Assembly (NCBI GenBank): GCA_037157565.1
Contig: JAZHRO010000013.1
Location: forward strand, 72,905,501-72,969,500
From: Thalassia testudinum
Taxonomy: Eukaryota > Streptophyta > Magnoliopsida > Alismatales > Hydrocharitaceae
Direction of reading: 5' to 3'
Length of the DNA stretch: 64,000 bases
Below the pieces are notes generated by a model. The model was not told where the DNA came from, searched no databases, and saw only the letters and a list, made by a program, of their open reading frames with translations. The position numbers were made by a program, and so were the translations under genes. Shown here one piece after another: positions 24,701-38,400 of this stretch. The stretch's first letter is position 1. Each line of letters begins with the position of its first letter.

Positions 24701-27700
24701 GCCATGGTAGGTGAGGTAAAAATTCTTAACCCTATCTTTGTGTAAGCATTTAGATAGGGGGAGTTAAAAAATGATGAGCTAATTGTCAATTTTTAAGGGG
24801 GAGATATAAGGTAGCTAAATTTCCTTTAGAAAGGGGGAGAAAAATAATAGCTATCTTGTTATTATAAAAAAGGGAGGAGGGCATTACCTTTGTCAAAAGA
24901 AACTCATAGAAGAGCATGTTTTAAGGGGGAGTTATATGAAATGTAAAACCAATTAAACCTTTTTGATAATGTTAAAAAGGGGGAGGATTTTTTGCATTAT
25001 TATCTATGATTTTGTCATCATCAAAAAGGGGGAGATTGTTGGTGCTAGAGCACCACAATCATTTATTTTGATGATAACAAAACACGTGTTATTTAACATT
25101 TGCAATTTGAGTCCTAGATTTCAGGTCAATTGCAAATGTAGACGTGCTTAAACGGAGTTCGAGCTCGCATCGAAGACGGATTGGAGGAGCTTGACGAAAA
25201 CAGAGGAGGTTCGCGTGGAGCGACAGATTGAAGATAGAAGACAAGAAGAATATGATAGATTCTTTTTAATCCTTTCTTGTATCTCTTGTCTTTATTTTCT
25301 TGCTCTTTTTATTTTTCTTAGAATATTATGTTAAAGAGCCTCAAAGTACCCTAACAGTAGTCCTAGGAACACCTACACAACCCTAGGATACTAAGGTTTT
25401 CTGTAGAACACTTAGAAAACCAATATCACTTCCAGACGTCTGATAAAGTATTTTAAGACGTCTGACTGTTGTTTCAGACGTCTGATATCTGTTAGGCTGG
25501 ACATAGCTAGTTCTGTCTGATGAAATCAGACGTCCAGACCTTATACCAGACGTCTTAGGAGACGTCTGATGGACTTGCCAGACGTCCAGATAATGGACCG
25601 TTGGCTAGCTTAGCAGGCACTCAAGATTATGACCGTTGGAGCCTTATCAGACGTCCTTAGGCCTTTCCAGACGTCTGATAATTGACCGTTTTGCCTCGAC
25701 TGACCCAAAATCTCTTCTCAGAGATTTTCTAGCCGTTGCAACGTTTGGAAAATCCATTCCCACAGTAAAAGTATGTTTCCAGACGTCCAGACATAGTGTC
25801 AGACGTCCTATATGTCGTCTGATGGACTTGCGTAAAAACCCTGTTTAGATCTGATCCAAGTCAGGAAGAGACTCGCCCAAAATCAGACGTCTGACCTTGA
25901 AATCAGACGTCTTAAAGTGGCCTTCCAGACGTCTGATGCCAGAGTTAGACGTCTGATTACCCTGTCAAGCGCAATCATTGTCCTGATTTCGGCCTGATTC
26001 TCTTGGGCTTTGCACCCAACGGCTATGGAAGCTTTTCTAAACCTTCCAAAGCCTTCCTAAAGCCTCTATAAATAGAGGGGAGCCTTTGACACACCCATAC
26101 ACACTTAGAGACACAGGATACACACCAAGAGAAACACAAGACACACTTAAGCAACATAGTTCCACTCTCTTGTGTCCTAGCTAGCTCTTGCTCTCCAAGC
26201 TCAAGCTCCATTCTCTTGAGAGCATCAAGCTTCGTGCACCCGCTCTCCCGCCGTTGTCTACAAGAGCGACGTTGCGCCGTCGCGTGGCACACGCACCGCG
26301 TCATCAACTCGACGCACTCCTTGCAAAGGGGAGTTTCCTATTTCCTATAGAAGCTAGGTTGAAATTCCTTTGTTGGCTCTATAGGATTACTTGTTTTATT
26401 TTATCTTTGTCGTTTGGTTGGGTATTCGCTTTGCGAATTCCCATCTCCTTCGTGGGACAAAATCCTTCTCGTGGAGAGAAGGGGTTGAGGAACGCTACCC
26501 TCGTACTTGTAACGTGGTTGTACTGAGGTTGAATCACCCTCGTTTTAAAGTGATTCGGTTAGTGGATTTGATCAACTAGGTTGATCGGAAAATCCTAACT
26601 CGAGAGGGTTAGGTGGTGGTTTTCACCCGATTTGGGTTTTTACCTAAAAATTTTTGTGTACTTTGTGTGGTTGTCTATTCTGTGATATTGTTTATATTTA
26701 TTTCCGCATTTTATTACGTCACCCCTCTTCAAAGGGAAAACTTCAGTTAGTTCATTTGATGCCATCAATCATGCACCTTTTTGAGGCAAGACTCAGGGAT
26801 GGCATTGACTTCAATTTCTGGTTTGACAATTGGACAGGCTGTGGAGTTCTCTCTTAAACTTGATACCCAGGGTTATTTTCTATTTCCCTTCATCTTGATG
26901 CTTCAATGGCCTCTGATTGGGATTCCTCACCTGATGATAGTAGTGGTGGTTGGACAATTTTTCAGACCAGTGGGTGCAGGAGTTTACCTAGTTACAGGAA
27001 GATGTTAGAGATTTTCAACTATTGCATGGCGAGGCAAATAGATGGAAATTGGAAGTTGAAAAGCATTCTGTGAACGGCATTTTCCAATTACCACATGTAG
27101 GCCCATAGTTGGTTGATGACCACTTCTTTAAAGACAGCAAGGCTGTGTTTGGTAGTGGGATATCCTTGGGATACCTTGTTAAGGAGATAAGTTGATTTAC
27201 ATATTTTCCACTCAACCATCACATCCAACCCCACCATAGCCTACCACCTGATCAGATACCCTCCACCTATTACATCCAACCCACCACTTATCTCCTCACA
27301 CAGTGAAAAACCTTAATCTAACCCATATACCAACTTATGTCCTAACAGGATATCCCCAAGGAAAACCTGCCAAATGACCCTAAAAGTGAAGATTTTTTCT
27401 TGGCTCCTTCGAAAGGGAAGGCTCATGGCAAAACAACCAAACAACAGATTTTTCATGTGAAGGGATGTGACGTGTGCAATTTGAGGAAGCCACTGAAGAT
27501 TGCAATCACCTTTTCTTCATGTGCCCCTTTGCAACTGCAGTTTAGGCTAAGATGAATCTAGAGTGGGTGGATCCTTCCTCGTAAATCTGCCTTTTGTGAG
27601 TCCCTTGCAACAAGTAGACTTCTCTGGGCCATGATGTTTTAGGTCTTAAGAGTGAAAGGGAATTGTGTGATTATTGTGATTACAGCAAAATGGTGTGAGG

Positions 27701-30700
27701 GGAGCACTGCATTGTGGATGGGGTACTGTCCAATGCTTTTGGCATTGCTACAATATGGGGTAACCTAGTGTAAGAAGGTGATTTAATTGCTTAATGAAAT
27801 TGCGAGTAGTCACTCATCTCAAGTGACTATCCTTTATCCCCTCAGAAAAATGGATAACTTTGTTCTAACGGTAACAAAGCAATAATTACATATTGTTAGG
27901 ATATTATACTAACCAGATAAAATAGTCTTGACGAGTATTCCTTCTTTTTTTTTTTTTTTCCAAAAGGTATATTACTTCTGATATTGATTTTAGTTGTTGA
28001 TGCACCTTACTTTTGATTTCAATAAATCGTCACCTTTTTTCAAGTAATGTCACTAATTTATCTTGCTATAAGTTATCTTAGTTATAAATCCACATATTGT
28101 CCATTATTTCCATGAAATTGTCATCTATAATTAACATGATGGCTGTGAATTGTTCTCTCTTTGAAGAAAGGAAAAAAAAAAAAAGGATGAGTACCCGATG
28201 CAGCTCAGAGCAAGTTATATCGAGATTAAGGGTCAAGGTATTCCAAGATTGAAAAGCATTAAAAAAATCATTTTATTTATTTGTTTTGTTTTAAGTTAGT
28301 TAGAATCCATCAAACATAGCTGATTTGTTTATTCCATAGGTGTTAAGTTGTTTTTCGGTTAGAATATTTATTTTATTCATAGATGCTGAGTTTGTTAATG
28401 AATTTATTTTATCACTTGTAAAGCCTCGGTATTATTCTTAATGAAGGAGATGGAAAAGTTGGAGTAAAAATTCACATATCCCCTGTCCCTTTCTCTCCCC
28501 CACATAACTTCTCTATTTTTTCTCTCTCCTCCCCTTTACTTTTCTTCCCTTTCCACATCATCCCTTCTTCTCTTCTCAATCTAGAGACTCATACTGCATC
28601 AAATCATATCAGAGCCATGGGATCAAATCATTTCTATGATTCGACAATCTGTTGCTGTAAGAACCCCATAGTACATGAAGGCACCACCACCATTCTTATG
28701 ATCATGAGGATCATTATAAAAGTTCATATGATGGGATATTAGGATGAGAGCACTCAAGATTAAGGAGGAAATTCGTAAGTGGAGAATTAAAGGCTATCAA
28801 AGAAGAACAAAGGTGCCAAGAGACATTATCATCTCGGCCTTCCCCAACAACACTCGAAGACAAGGATAAAGATGAGTTGACAGCATCTAAAGAGGTTGAA
28901 ATTTTCATTTCAATTATTATCTCTGAAGACCACAAACTTATCCTACCAGTTGAAGATTCATCTACCGAACTACCTAATTCGAATGATAGAGTCGCAAAGG
29001 CCTACAGTTGGAAGTCAAAGTGCCAAATGGCACCTTGAAGGAGTCTCCAGAGCATGTTGAAGACCCCTTGTTGAAGTGGAGTTGATGGCTGTTGGCAATA
29101 CTTCAAAGATAGATACCTCGTCATCTCTATCTCAGTCATGTGAGAATCTTGTGGATGGAAAGACACATGCTAATTCACAAACCGCATGGAGATTGGGATT
29201 TACTTCTCAACAGCCAAATCCAACTGAGGGTCACACGATTAATCCAGAAATTGTGTGGGTTCTCAATATGTCCCCACAACCTACAGAGCCAATATTCCAT
29301 GTTTGAAATTGTAGCCATGCAAATGAAGTTGATTTATTTGAAGACATGGGGTATTTTTCAACGTTTATCGGTGATAGAGATCTACTTATCCCTCCTTAAG
29401 ATTGCATTCACAACCAGATATGCAGATTATTCCCTACTCTGCCAGGCTTCATTATTTCTATCTTAATATAAACTCAATTCTTGGAAATGTTTCTGATGAA
29501 GTTTTTTTTTTTAAAGGAATGTTTCTGATGAAGTTGTCACCTTCAAGGCTCCCACCTCCATTGGATCCAACTATAAACTTGCAAGAGCAAGTTTTTCAAA
29601 GAAGGGGGGAATTTATGCAGCGCAAAGCAAGTTATATTGAGCTTAAGGGTCAAGATATTTGAAGATTGAAATCAATTTTTTTATTTGTTTTGTTTTAAGT
29701 TAAGTAGAATCCATCAAACATATCCAGTTTGTTTATTCCACAGGTGTTAAAGTTGTTTTTTGGTTAGAATATTTATTTTATTCATAGATGTTGAGTTTGT
29801 TAGGGGTTTTATTTTCACTTGTAAAGCCTAGCCTCTTCTATAGAAGGGGCATTATTCATAATGAACAAGATAGAAAAGTTGGAGTAAAAATTTGCATATC
29901 CCCTCCCTCTCTCCCCCACATAACTTCTCTACTTTTTCTCTCTCTCTCTCCTTCCCTTTACTTCTTCCCTTTCCACATCATCCTTTCTTCTCTTCTCAAT
30001 CTAGGGACCCATGCTGCATCAATACCCCAAACTGGCAGCCATACACGTAACCCAAGTTGGTAACCATCCAAACTTTCATTACAAAATCAATAAACGTCTA
30101 CAAATTGCTCAACCAAGATTTGGATGAATACACCTCTTCGTGAAACAACATTCTTGACTCAACTTCTTTCTCCTTTAAATGCTACACCATTTCTCTGCAT
30201 CCACAAACCCAAAGAATTGCCAAAAACTTCACATTCAGATCCGAGCAATCACCATGACACACCAAAGTCTCCCAAAACTCCTAAGAAGAAGCACAGAGGA
30301 TGTTATAAGGACCAATCCTCTTCCACAACCCTCTAGCAAGATGATAAGCAAAGAAAAAATGAACTTCCTCCTCTGCCACTGCACGCAAAGGGCAACCAAC
30401 CTTGCAAACTAGAAATCATGTTCGCTTGAAAATCTTTATTCACTAATCTCTTCCTTCTTACCAACCATGCAAAGAGCATCACCTTCGAAGGGGGCATGAT
30501 ATGCACCAAATTAACTTACAATCATTGAAAAGAAAAACTTCATCAATGGACACAATCCAGACAGCTTCAAACACACCTTAACCATGAAGGGTTGATCAAC
30601 CCATTCCAAAGCATTTGGCCTCCCTTGGCATGGAAAGAAACCCTCTACTGTTGGGTGGCTATCAAAGGGATAGTCACCCTTCACCTCTTCCAGAGAGGAG

Positions 30701-32414
30701 AAAAAAAAGGAAAAAAAAAAAAAAACAAACAAACAAAGAAACCCTCAAGCATTGCTAGAAAAAGATGCAAATCCTAAAATCTCGTGTCCAAGGGAACAAC
30801 AAAAAGCATCAATGACCGCACTTGATACCCTCTTTTAATTTGGCCCTGCCATAAAGTTCCCACCTTAACCTCTTTCTCCTCCACTAAACCAAACAAACTC
30901 AAAAAAAAAAATCTCCAATAACCTTCATTAGTATTTTCATACAACCAAAATCCAAAGGAGCTACCATCACCACCAACGGGAGAGATATAACTTTCAATAT
31001 GAAACAAAATTGAGCATAAGCCCTTCCAGAAGTAAGATTCCCCATATAGTATAATCTTGCTTTTCCGCCAACTCAATTGATTTCGATATGAGCCTTGCAT
31101 CGCCACTCCCCACAGATGATTTTTTTTTGCAATAACACCAATTGTGCATTTAGACTTCACATCATTAAAAGCTCCTAACTAAAGAATGCCAAGACCTCCC
31201 TCTGAAAATAGCTCTACACACATCATCCCATGCCACCACGCTAAGAAAACTACCCTCACACACAAGCAACAACGTAACCTGTAGTGAATCTAGTGTACAT
31301 GGGCAATAAAATCCATCCTTCCCACAAAAAGACGATCCCCCCTCCTAACCCCAAACACACACACATGCATACACCCAGCACAATCACTCACAGAAAAACC
31401 AAAAAAAGCCAGAAACATACAAAGAGATGCACACACACATGAACACATCCGTCCATGCACAGGTTGTTGGGGGGAAGGAAGAGAATGGATAGATTAAGTA
31501 TTAAATAATAGATTTTGGACCTCCAAAAAGATCATGTTGGAGAGGTATCTGCCTCCAATTCGTTGATGCAAAAAGAGAGGGGGACTTGGGGCTAAGAAAG
31601 GGTGTCGCAGCACAAATCACAAAATTGAAAATTCAATACAACTCTAGAAATAATAGCAAAATAAACCCCAAATGGAGTTGCTATAAGATAGATCAATATC
31701 TGATTTTCCACAGATGGAATACAAATATGATAATTTGTTCATGATGGAGTTGATCGGACAGTTGAAAATAATAACTATCTTTAGATGATATTTACAGCAG
31801 CACAGTGTCTTGTCTAGCAATCCCATTGCAAGAAAATAAAAATGAAGAGACGAGTTCATGGCACTAGAAAGGGAAGCTGGTGATGTCAGAAGGTGATTAT
31901 GGCATGAGTTTGAGGGATGAGATCATTGGCAGGTTGCCAATGGGCGAGGGTTTGGTGGAAAAACTGTTGCAAGCAGCAGTATGACTGGGTAGAGGAACAA
32001 TGTTGGAGGTGGAGGCAAGGAGAGAGGGCTGCAGGGATGTAGTGGTGGTGGGCAACGGCAACCTCGAGAGCATGGTGGCCGTGAATGGCATGGCTGCAAT
32101 GGATGAGGGTGAAGAAGGGTGAAGGAAGAAGAGGAGCTTCAGGGAAAAGAACAATCCAACATAATGAGAGCTTTCTCCTCATCTCCTCTGCCCATCTCAT
32201 CTTCCTCGCTCTTATAGTGGAGAGTGCCCACATATCGCCACCTTCTGACCTAATTACCTGACCTATTCTTGGGGATTTGATTTACCTTTCCATCAACAAT
32301 TCCTAATAAAACTGCACAGTCTATTCCCATTTGAATCCATACAGAGCAACAGTGATCCTAACTTAACATTTGCGTCTCTGCATTTCTAATTTACCCATAT
32401 CTACTTTCAATGTC

Positions 32415-32450
<36 letters not shown>

Positions 32451-35400
32451 CATGATTGCATATGCAAATCATACTATTTTTGCCAGATGTAGGCATGAAT
32501 ACATGATCGGAAAGGTGGAAAATCTGAACAATGATGACAACAATGCAGAAATTGGCATATGGACACAGACAATTTAACCAAAATACTTCAAGGCTAGGAA
32601 GCAATACCAGTCCAGGAACACTTGAGCGGTACCTGGTACTCCTTCCCTGAAAAGTTCAATAGGAGATTTAAAACTTTGTTAAACAATTCAAGCAGATTGC
32701 TAAAAAGTACATCAGTGTAGATATAACAAGATGCAAGCAAAGTTCTGCAAAGGTCAAGGAAAATATGACTGATTAATACCCTTACCTTAAATGACGGAGC
32801 AACAAGATCATGGATGACGTAAAATATTGAACCCCCTAATGCCCCTGCAAGGTACATCCTTAGGAGGAACTCAGCTCCGAATAATGTTCCAATCTAACAA
32901 AAGGGGGAAAAAAATACCTGTTTAATTTTTTTCAAAAAAGAAAGAACAGAACCCTTGTTTAAAATGTAGTCCTCGAGCAAAGTGTACTATAAAGCTTTCC
33001 GAAAAAACAGCACTCTAAATAACATCAGCACAGGATGCATTAAACATGCAGTGTACTTAAAAAGATTTGCATCATTCCAAAAAATGGTGACAACTAACAA
33101 GATAGTTATGTTTCCTATAATTTCCTTTTTTTTTTTGAGAGATTATGGACTTTTAGATAGTCTGTCCACTAGATATCTATGTACTGAGAATTATGGTTCT
33201 TTGATGAAATCAAACCCATTATACACATTGATTCAAAGCCTTAGCATTCCCTATCATCACGTTCCTATCCTGTCACTATTACCTCCTTCCACCTCCTTTG
33301 AGGTGGAACACCACAAGCTTCATTGACAACAATTCCCAAACCACCCTCCCCACCCCAAAAAAAACACCGACACACAATACCCATACACATGGCAGATTCT
33401 TTTTTTTTTTTTTTTTTTTTGAAAAGACACATGGCACATTAAATTGTGCAAAAGGAAGGGGCAATGCACAGTTAATCCAATCTCAAACCGCCTCTTTTGG
33501 TCATATGGGAGCACCTCTAGGGAATTTTCTTTGGCATCTTTGTTCTTAAAGTTCCATGGACATATAAGGAGGCATTACAGGAATTTACATGGTGTTGTGC
33601 AAGAGATGGGCACCCATATATCTCATTGGACAAGAGAGTCGGATACTCCACCACCTGATGCAGCTACGGTGGCTGCAAGTGAGCATTCAGTATCTAATAT
33701 CATCCATCTACACAATTGCTCATTGTATAGGTGTGTACAAGGATAGATTGGTTGCCACAAAGTATACTCAGACTTGTAGTGTTCCTTTGATTGGTTCTCC
33801 TGAAGTGTGCGTGTGTTAGCACCGCCCGAAATTTTTTTTTTTTTGTATGTTAACTAGCTAGACATTAAAAATGCTCTCCTACATGAAAATCTTACAGAAA
33901 GCATATGTGCCACATTGGGTTAAGCTTAAGGGAATACAAATGCTGATATTCATATTAGAAATGCTAGATTTGACCTTAAGTAGCACACAACCATGTTCCG
34001 AAAAGCTCTCAAAGTTGTAGAGAGAAATAGATATCAGATATTTTCAATAGATCACTCACTTGTGAAAAAGACCACTAGTAACATTATGGTTACAGTTGCC
34101 TATGTGAGTGGCACCATACTAACATGAAATGCAAATGAGTATTCAACTATCCGAGATGCAATGCTCTATTTTCATTGTAAGTTTGTTGCAAACTTGCAAA
34201 ATTTCTTGGTCAACCATATCTCAAGGTTTTTATTTGACATAAAAAGATGGTAATATTTGCTACTAAATAAGCCATCATTCATACCCATGGATCCCAGAAG
34301 CCGAACAAATGCAATAACCAGGAATTTTAGGAGTTTCAGGTGCCTTGACAGTAAGCTTTTCTACCAGCCCCGTTACATCTCTTGTAGTCAAGGCACTTGG
34401 TTATTTCATGAACAACCAACCAAGAGGAATTGACATGTAGCCTTTACGTATGGGCCTGGGCATCAAGTTAGGTCGAGCTGACCCATTTAGAAATCCATTT
34501 GGCTCAGTAATATCGAGGCCCAGGCCAACTTGACCATTGTTAACTGGCTGGCTTCACTTCCCAAGCCCAGGCCTGCCCAAGAAGCCCATGGGCCATTGAC
34601 AGGTCCCAACAAGAAGGGTCTCTCCATGTCTTGAAGTGACTTTTGGTGTATATATGGAAGCAAAAGCATTTGATCAGTTCTTATCATAGAAATAAGTCAC
34701 AATACAATTAAGGGATTGACAATATAATTTCCTCCCAAGTTTAAATTACCGCTTGCCCCATTTGTATTTGTGGGAGTTTCTTTAGAACATGAAGCACTTT
34801 AATTATTGGAAAACTTAAAGAAAATCAAGGAGAGTTGGTCTCTTTATACATAGAGACCAATCCTACTTCAAATCCTAATACAATCTTCTAAATTAAAAAA
34901 AAAAAAAATGTATCTCAAATCAAAGCACATCAAATCCTAAACAAATTTTCTAAAGGAATAATGTCAAAATAGAAAACATGAAAATAGGAAAGGGACAAGT
35001 TGGCAAGTGGATTTCTTCTTCTCTACTCAATGTGGGGATCTCGTAGAATCTCCAACAGTATTCAAAAGGAATGATTTATCAAATACAAGATAATTAGGTA
35101 AGATATGCAATTGTTCAAAAAAAGTGAATAATTTCTAATCGGGTTGAATTGGGGATAAATCTAAAAGTTCGATACCCCAATCCGAGCCCTTTTTGTAGGC
35201 AAGTTGGGCTTAGCCCACTTCTAATAGGGCTGAAGTTCTAAATTGCAATCCAAACCCAATGTGATTAGGTCGAATATCCATGAAATCACCAGGTACCTAG
35301 CCCAATGCCCAAGCTTACTTATACATCTAAAATCCTATCCAGAAAGAATCTCTTGCTCACTAAAGGAAAGTCCCTTAATAATGCAAGGGCATATTGACAC

Positions 35401-38400
35401 AGGCCATTCAGGCTAACCAAATGACAACTTATGAGAAGACATGGGGATAACTATTATATCATGCTCAAAGTGTTGGATTTGAATATCATGTCGAATTGTA
35501 AGCAATAGCAACTTATTCACATAGAGTGTGCCACACACATATTCTAGAAGATGGACTTTAGGACTATGATGGAAAATAAAGGAGTTGGTCCTTATCACAT
35601 TTCATGAGCACACCAAGGATATGGAGGTGGATTGACACTACATGTGAGAGTCCTTGAAGGAAACATCTCTACATTTTAAATAACCGGTAAAGATCAAATT
35701 ACAGGATTCATTAAGCCTCCACCATGTGTTGTCTTCTTCATATTTTGTTCCAAACTTGGCACAACTGAATGCACAACACTGACAATTCTTTCCCCATTTT
35801 TTCAGTTGGTGCTACTAGACACTTCAGAAGTCCCAACCCACAAACAATTCTTATATTTTTGCCATGTACATTTAACCACTTCAGAAAAAGGATTTGAAGC
35901 TAGCATCTGACATCTCCTATATTTCAAGTGAAAAGAATTATTTGAAAGAAATTTTTTAAGGCATTGTTGTTATTAAGATAAAGCCTTATACACCATTTGA
36001 TCCAGCAGACATGGACAGGTAAAAGTGGGATTTCAAACTAAAGGTTGCAAAAAACAGATTTCTGAATACCATAGAAAGCTTTCGCAATATCAAACCACAG
36101 TAACCATCAAACATCTTCTGGCAGATGTAGCAGAAAATAAATGCAAGACAGGACTTCTAATGACCTGCAGATAAATTATATGGGATCCAATTTTATTAAT
36201 CCTAATTTATCACCTTTCAAAAAAAAATACTCCTAATTTATCAACCAATGCATTTGATCTTCCAAAGAATTCAAGGTAAATTCATATCAGAGAATGCATG
36301 GGCAATCCCTTTCTAGGGGAAAAAAAACATGTCAACCAACTGGGCAAGCATAGAGGGTTTTTTTCCCTAAATAGAGAGATATCTAGAAGATGATGCCTTG
36401 GGAAGTTCTAGCAACAAACTATATTTGCAATGTAGGAGCACAGATAAGCTTACAGCAGAAATTGTAATTAAATATAAATAAAATAGACCTTACACTACTC
36501 CCAAAAAAGTAGAGGCCAATCATATTTGTGAGCATATGATCAGTGTCAATATGACTAAACGCACTCGTGATGAGTGTATGCAATCGCCAATTCTTGACAT
36601 TTGCCAGGGAAATCTGTTGGAAGGACAAGTATTTACATGAAATTATTTCTTTAACTTTGAAGCAGAATAAAATACAGATGAACATAGAAATATGACGATT
36701 AATCGGGAAAATGCTGACCATAAAGTTTTTCTCCATAAAGATAGGATCCGCTAATCTCCATAGCATGAAGACAGCCACATTTGCTCCCATTAATCCATAA
36801 AGTACCACATCTGGGGAGGACATAAAAGACCTCCTGCAAATATTAGAATTATAAAGAATGTGATTATGGAATTAGAAAACGGAAATAATGTATTTTCTTA
36901 AGTTTGATCATGATTCATTTCCATGCCTCTTTAAGTAGAGAATAGAATGACTATTCCAAACATTTGACATCCAAAGTACATTGAGAATCTTATGAAGTTG
37001 TAACCTAACCATGTTGGTCTGTTAGGCATATATAGGTAATTACAGGTGATTATTGGTTCAAATTTCCGCTCAGCAACCTTCTGACATGGTACCTATAGTG
37101 CTAACAGGATCAAAATGGACACCAAGATCAAATGAGAATTAAATAATGCCTTCTTTTTGAAAATAAAGGAAGTCCTCTGTAGAACTCAATGGTAAGCATT
37201 TTTTTGTCACTGATCAGCAGCCGAGGGAGCCACGGGTCGACAGTGAGAATACTATGTCAACTGCTAGAGTTCTAAGAGATCTCTGACTGGTCATCCTAAT
37301 CACAGATATAACAAGCTCGAATGTCCTGTAGCATTATGATTAGGGTATGGTCCATTTTTCCAGCTTAATTCTTGGTTGGATCGTAAATTCTTTTAAGTTT
37401 ACTTCTGTTTGCAGTAGCACAAGCAGTTAGTGGCAGATTCTGCTTGTGTTTACTAGGAATGTTGTGATGGCAGATCTTTTCTTTTCTTTTTTTTTCTTTT
37501 TTTTTTGAAAGGAGATAGCAAGTCTATTTGGTGTATCCCTTTTTGCGAAAGTGAACCTTGTATATCCTCCAACAATACCCAGTGTCTAGCTCACCTCACC
37601 TTGCACTTACTGATGAAATTTCAAGCTATTGTTAAATGTATTTTCTTCATTTGCATATTTTCATCATTTATTCATCTAGTTCCTAAAGCATCACTTCTAC
37701 AGATGAGTACAAATATTTAATCTGTTCACCAAGGATTGCATGGCACATGGTTTTGTGTACTGTCCACTGTCTGCAATAAATATGGTTTTGCCCACTATAG
37801 AGGAGCATCTGTCACCCATTTTTGGAACCCAAATCACTTAACACCCATCGCCTCAGATGAGACTAACACTGACGTGGACTTCATTCTAGCAAAGGCTTCG
37901 GAGCCCAAGAAATATTGAATCATAATCCCCAACGTTGGAGCTGGGTGCAAAAGTGGGATGGAGAAAATGGATGAGGGACTGGAACAAGACAGAATGGACA
38001 AGGCGGGACAAAGAGCACTGAAAGGGGAAGTGAACGTGAGGATGCAGGTAAGGACAAGTACCTCCCAGGCACTTCTTGTTTACTGTGGAATACAGAATTT
38101 TTTGAGGCTACAATCCATGATAATGGGGCTTGCAAAACCTCAGGCCCGAACTTGTAAGTTGTAACCAGGTGGAAATTTGTGATTTGGAAGAATAATTTGA
38201 AATATTGTTGAGCCAAAAAGAAGTGGCCCTTCTTCCTTTAAGATGAAGGAAGAATAACTTGAAATTTGTCCTTGCAGAGTGATCATATAGAAGTCAATTA
38301 TAAGCAAGAATCAAGAAGACGCATTCAGGAAAGGCACTACCTAGTACCTAACCTGAATATATGGCAAGCAGCTTCAACAACACCATATGTTCTGTAAAAT

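Larger units (their letters stand above)
21820..26745 (+). mobile_element. Young non-autonomous Sirevirus-like Copia element (gag only)
   Basis: Both LTRs are 1709 bp (21820-23528 and 25037-26745), TGTTGG...ACTTCA, differing by roughly 2% by eye. The perfect TSD GTTAG lies at 21815-21819 and 26746-26750. A methionine-tRNA primer site, TGGTATCAAAGCAGG, starts at 23531. The 1.5-kb interior holds only a broken gag; protease, integrase and RT are gone. Seven AAGGGGGAG-type purine tracts precede the 3' LTR. Long LTRs, multiple purine tracts and palindrome arrays upstream of TATA are features I recall for Sireviruses. It must have been mobilised by a relative's enzymes. Confidence 0.92.

Noticed and set aside
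30774..31160. Host gene on the minus strand
   Set aside because: The text matches the region after reverse transcriptase in plant LINEs and is flanked by more LINE text with frameshifts.
37476..37511. Another T(n)GAAAGG micro-retroposon in intron 1
   Set aside because: The tract is a mixed CT run and only AGAT is shared by the flanks, too short to count.
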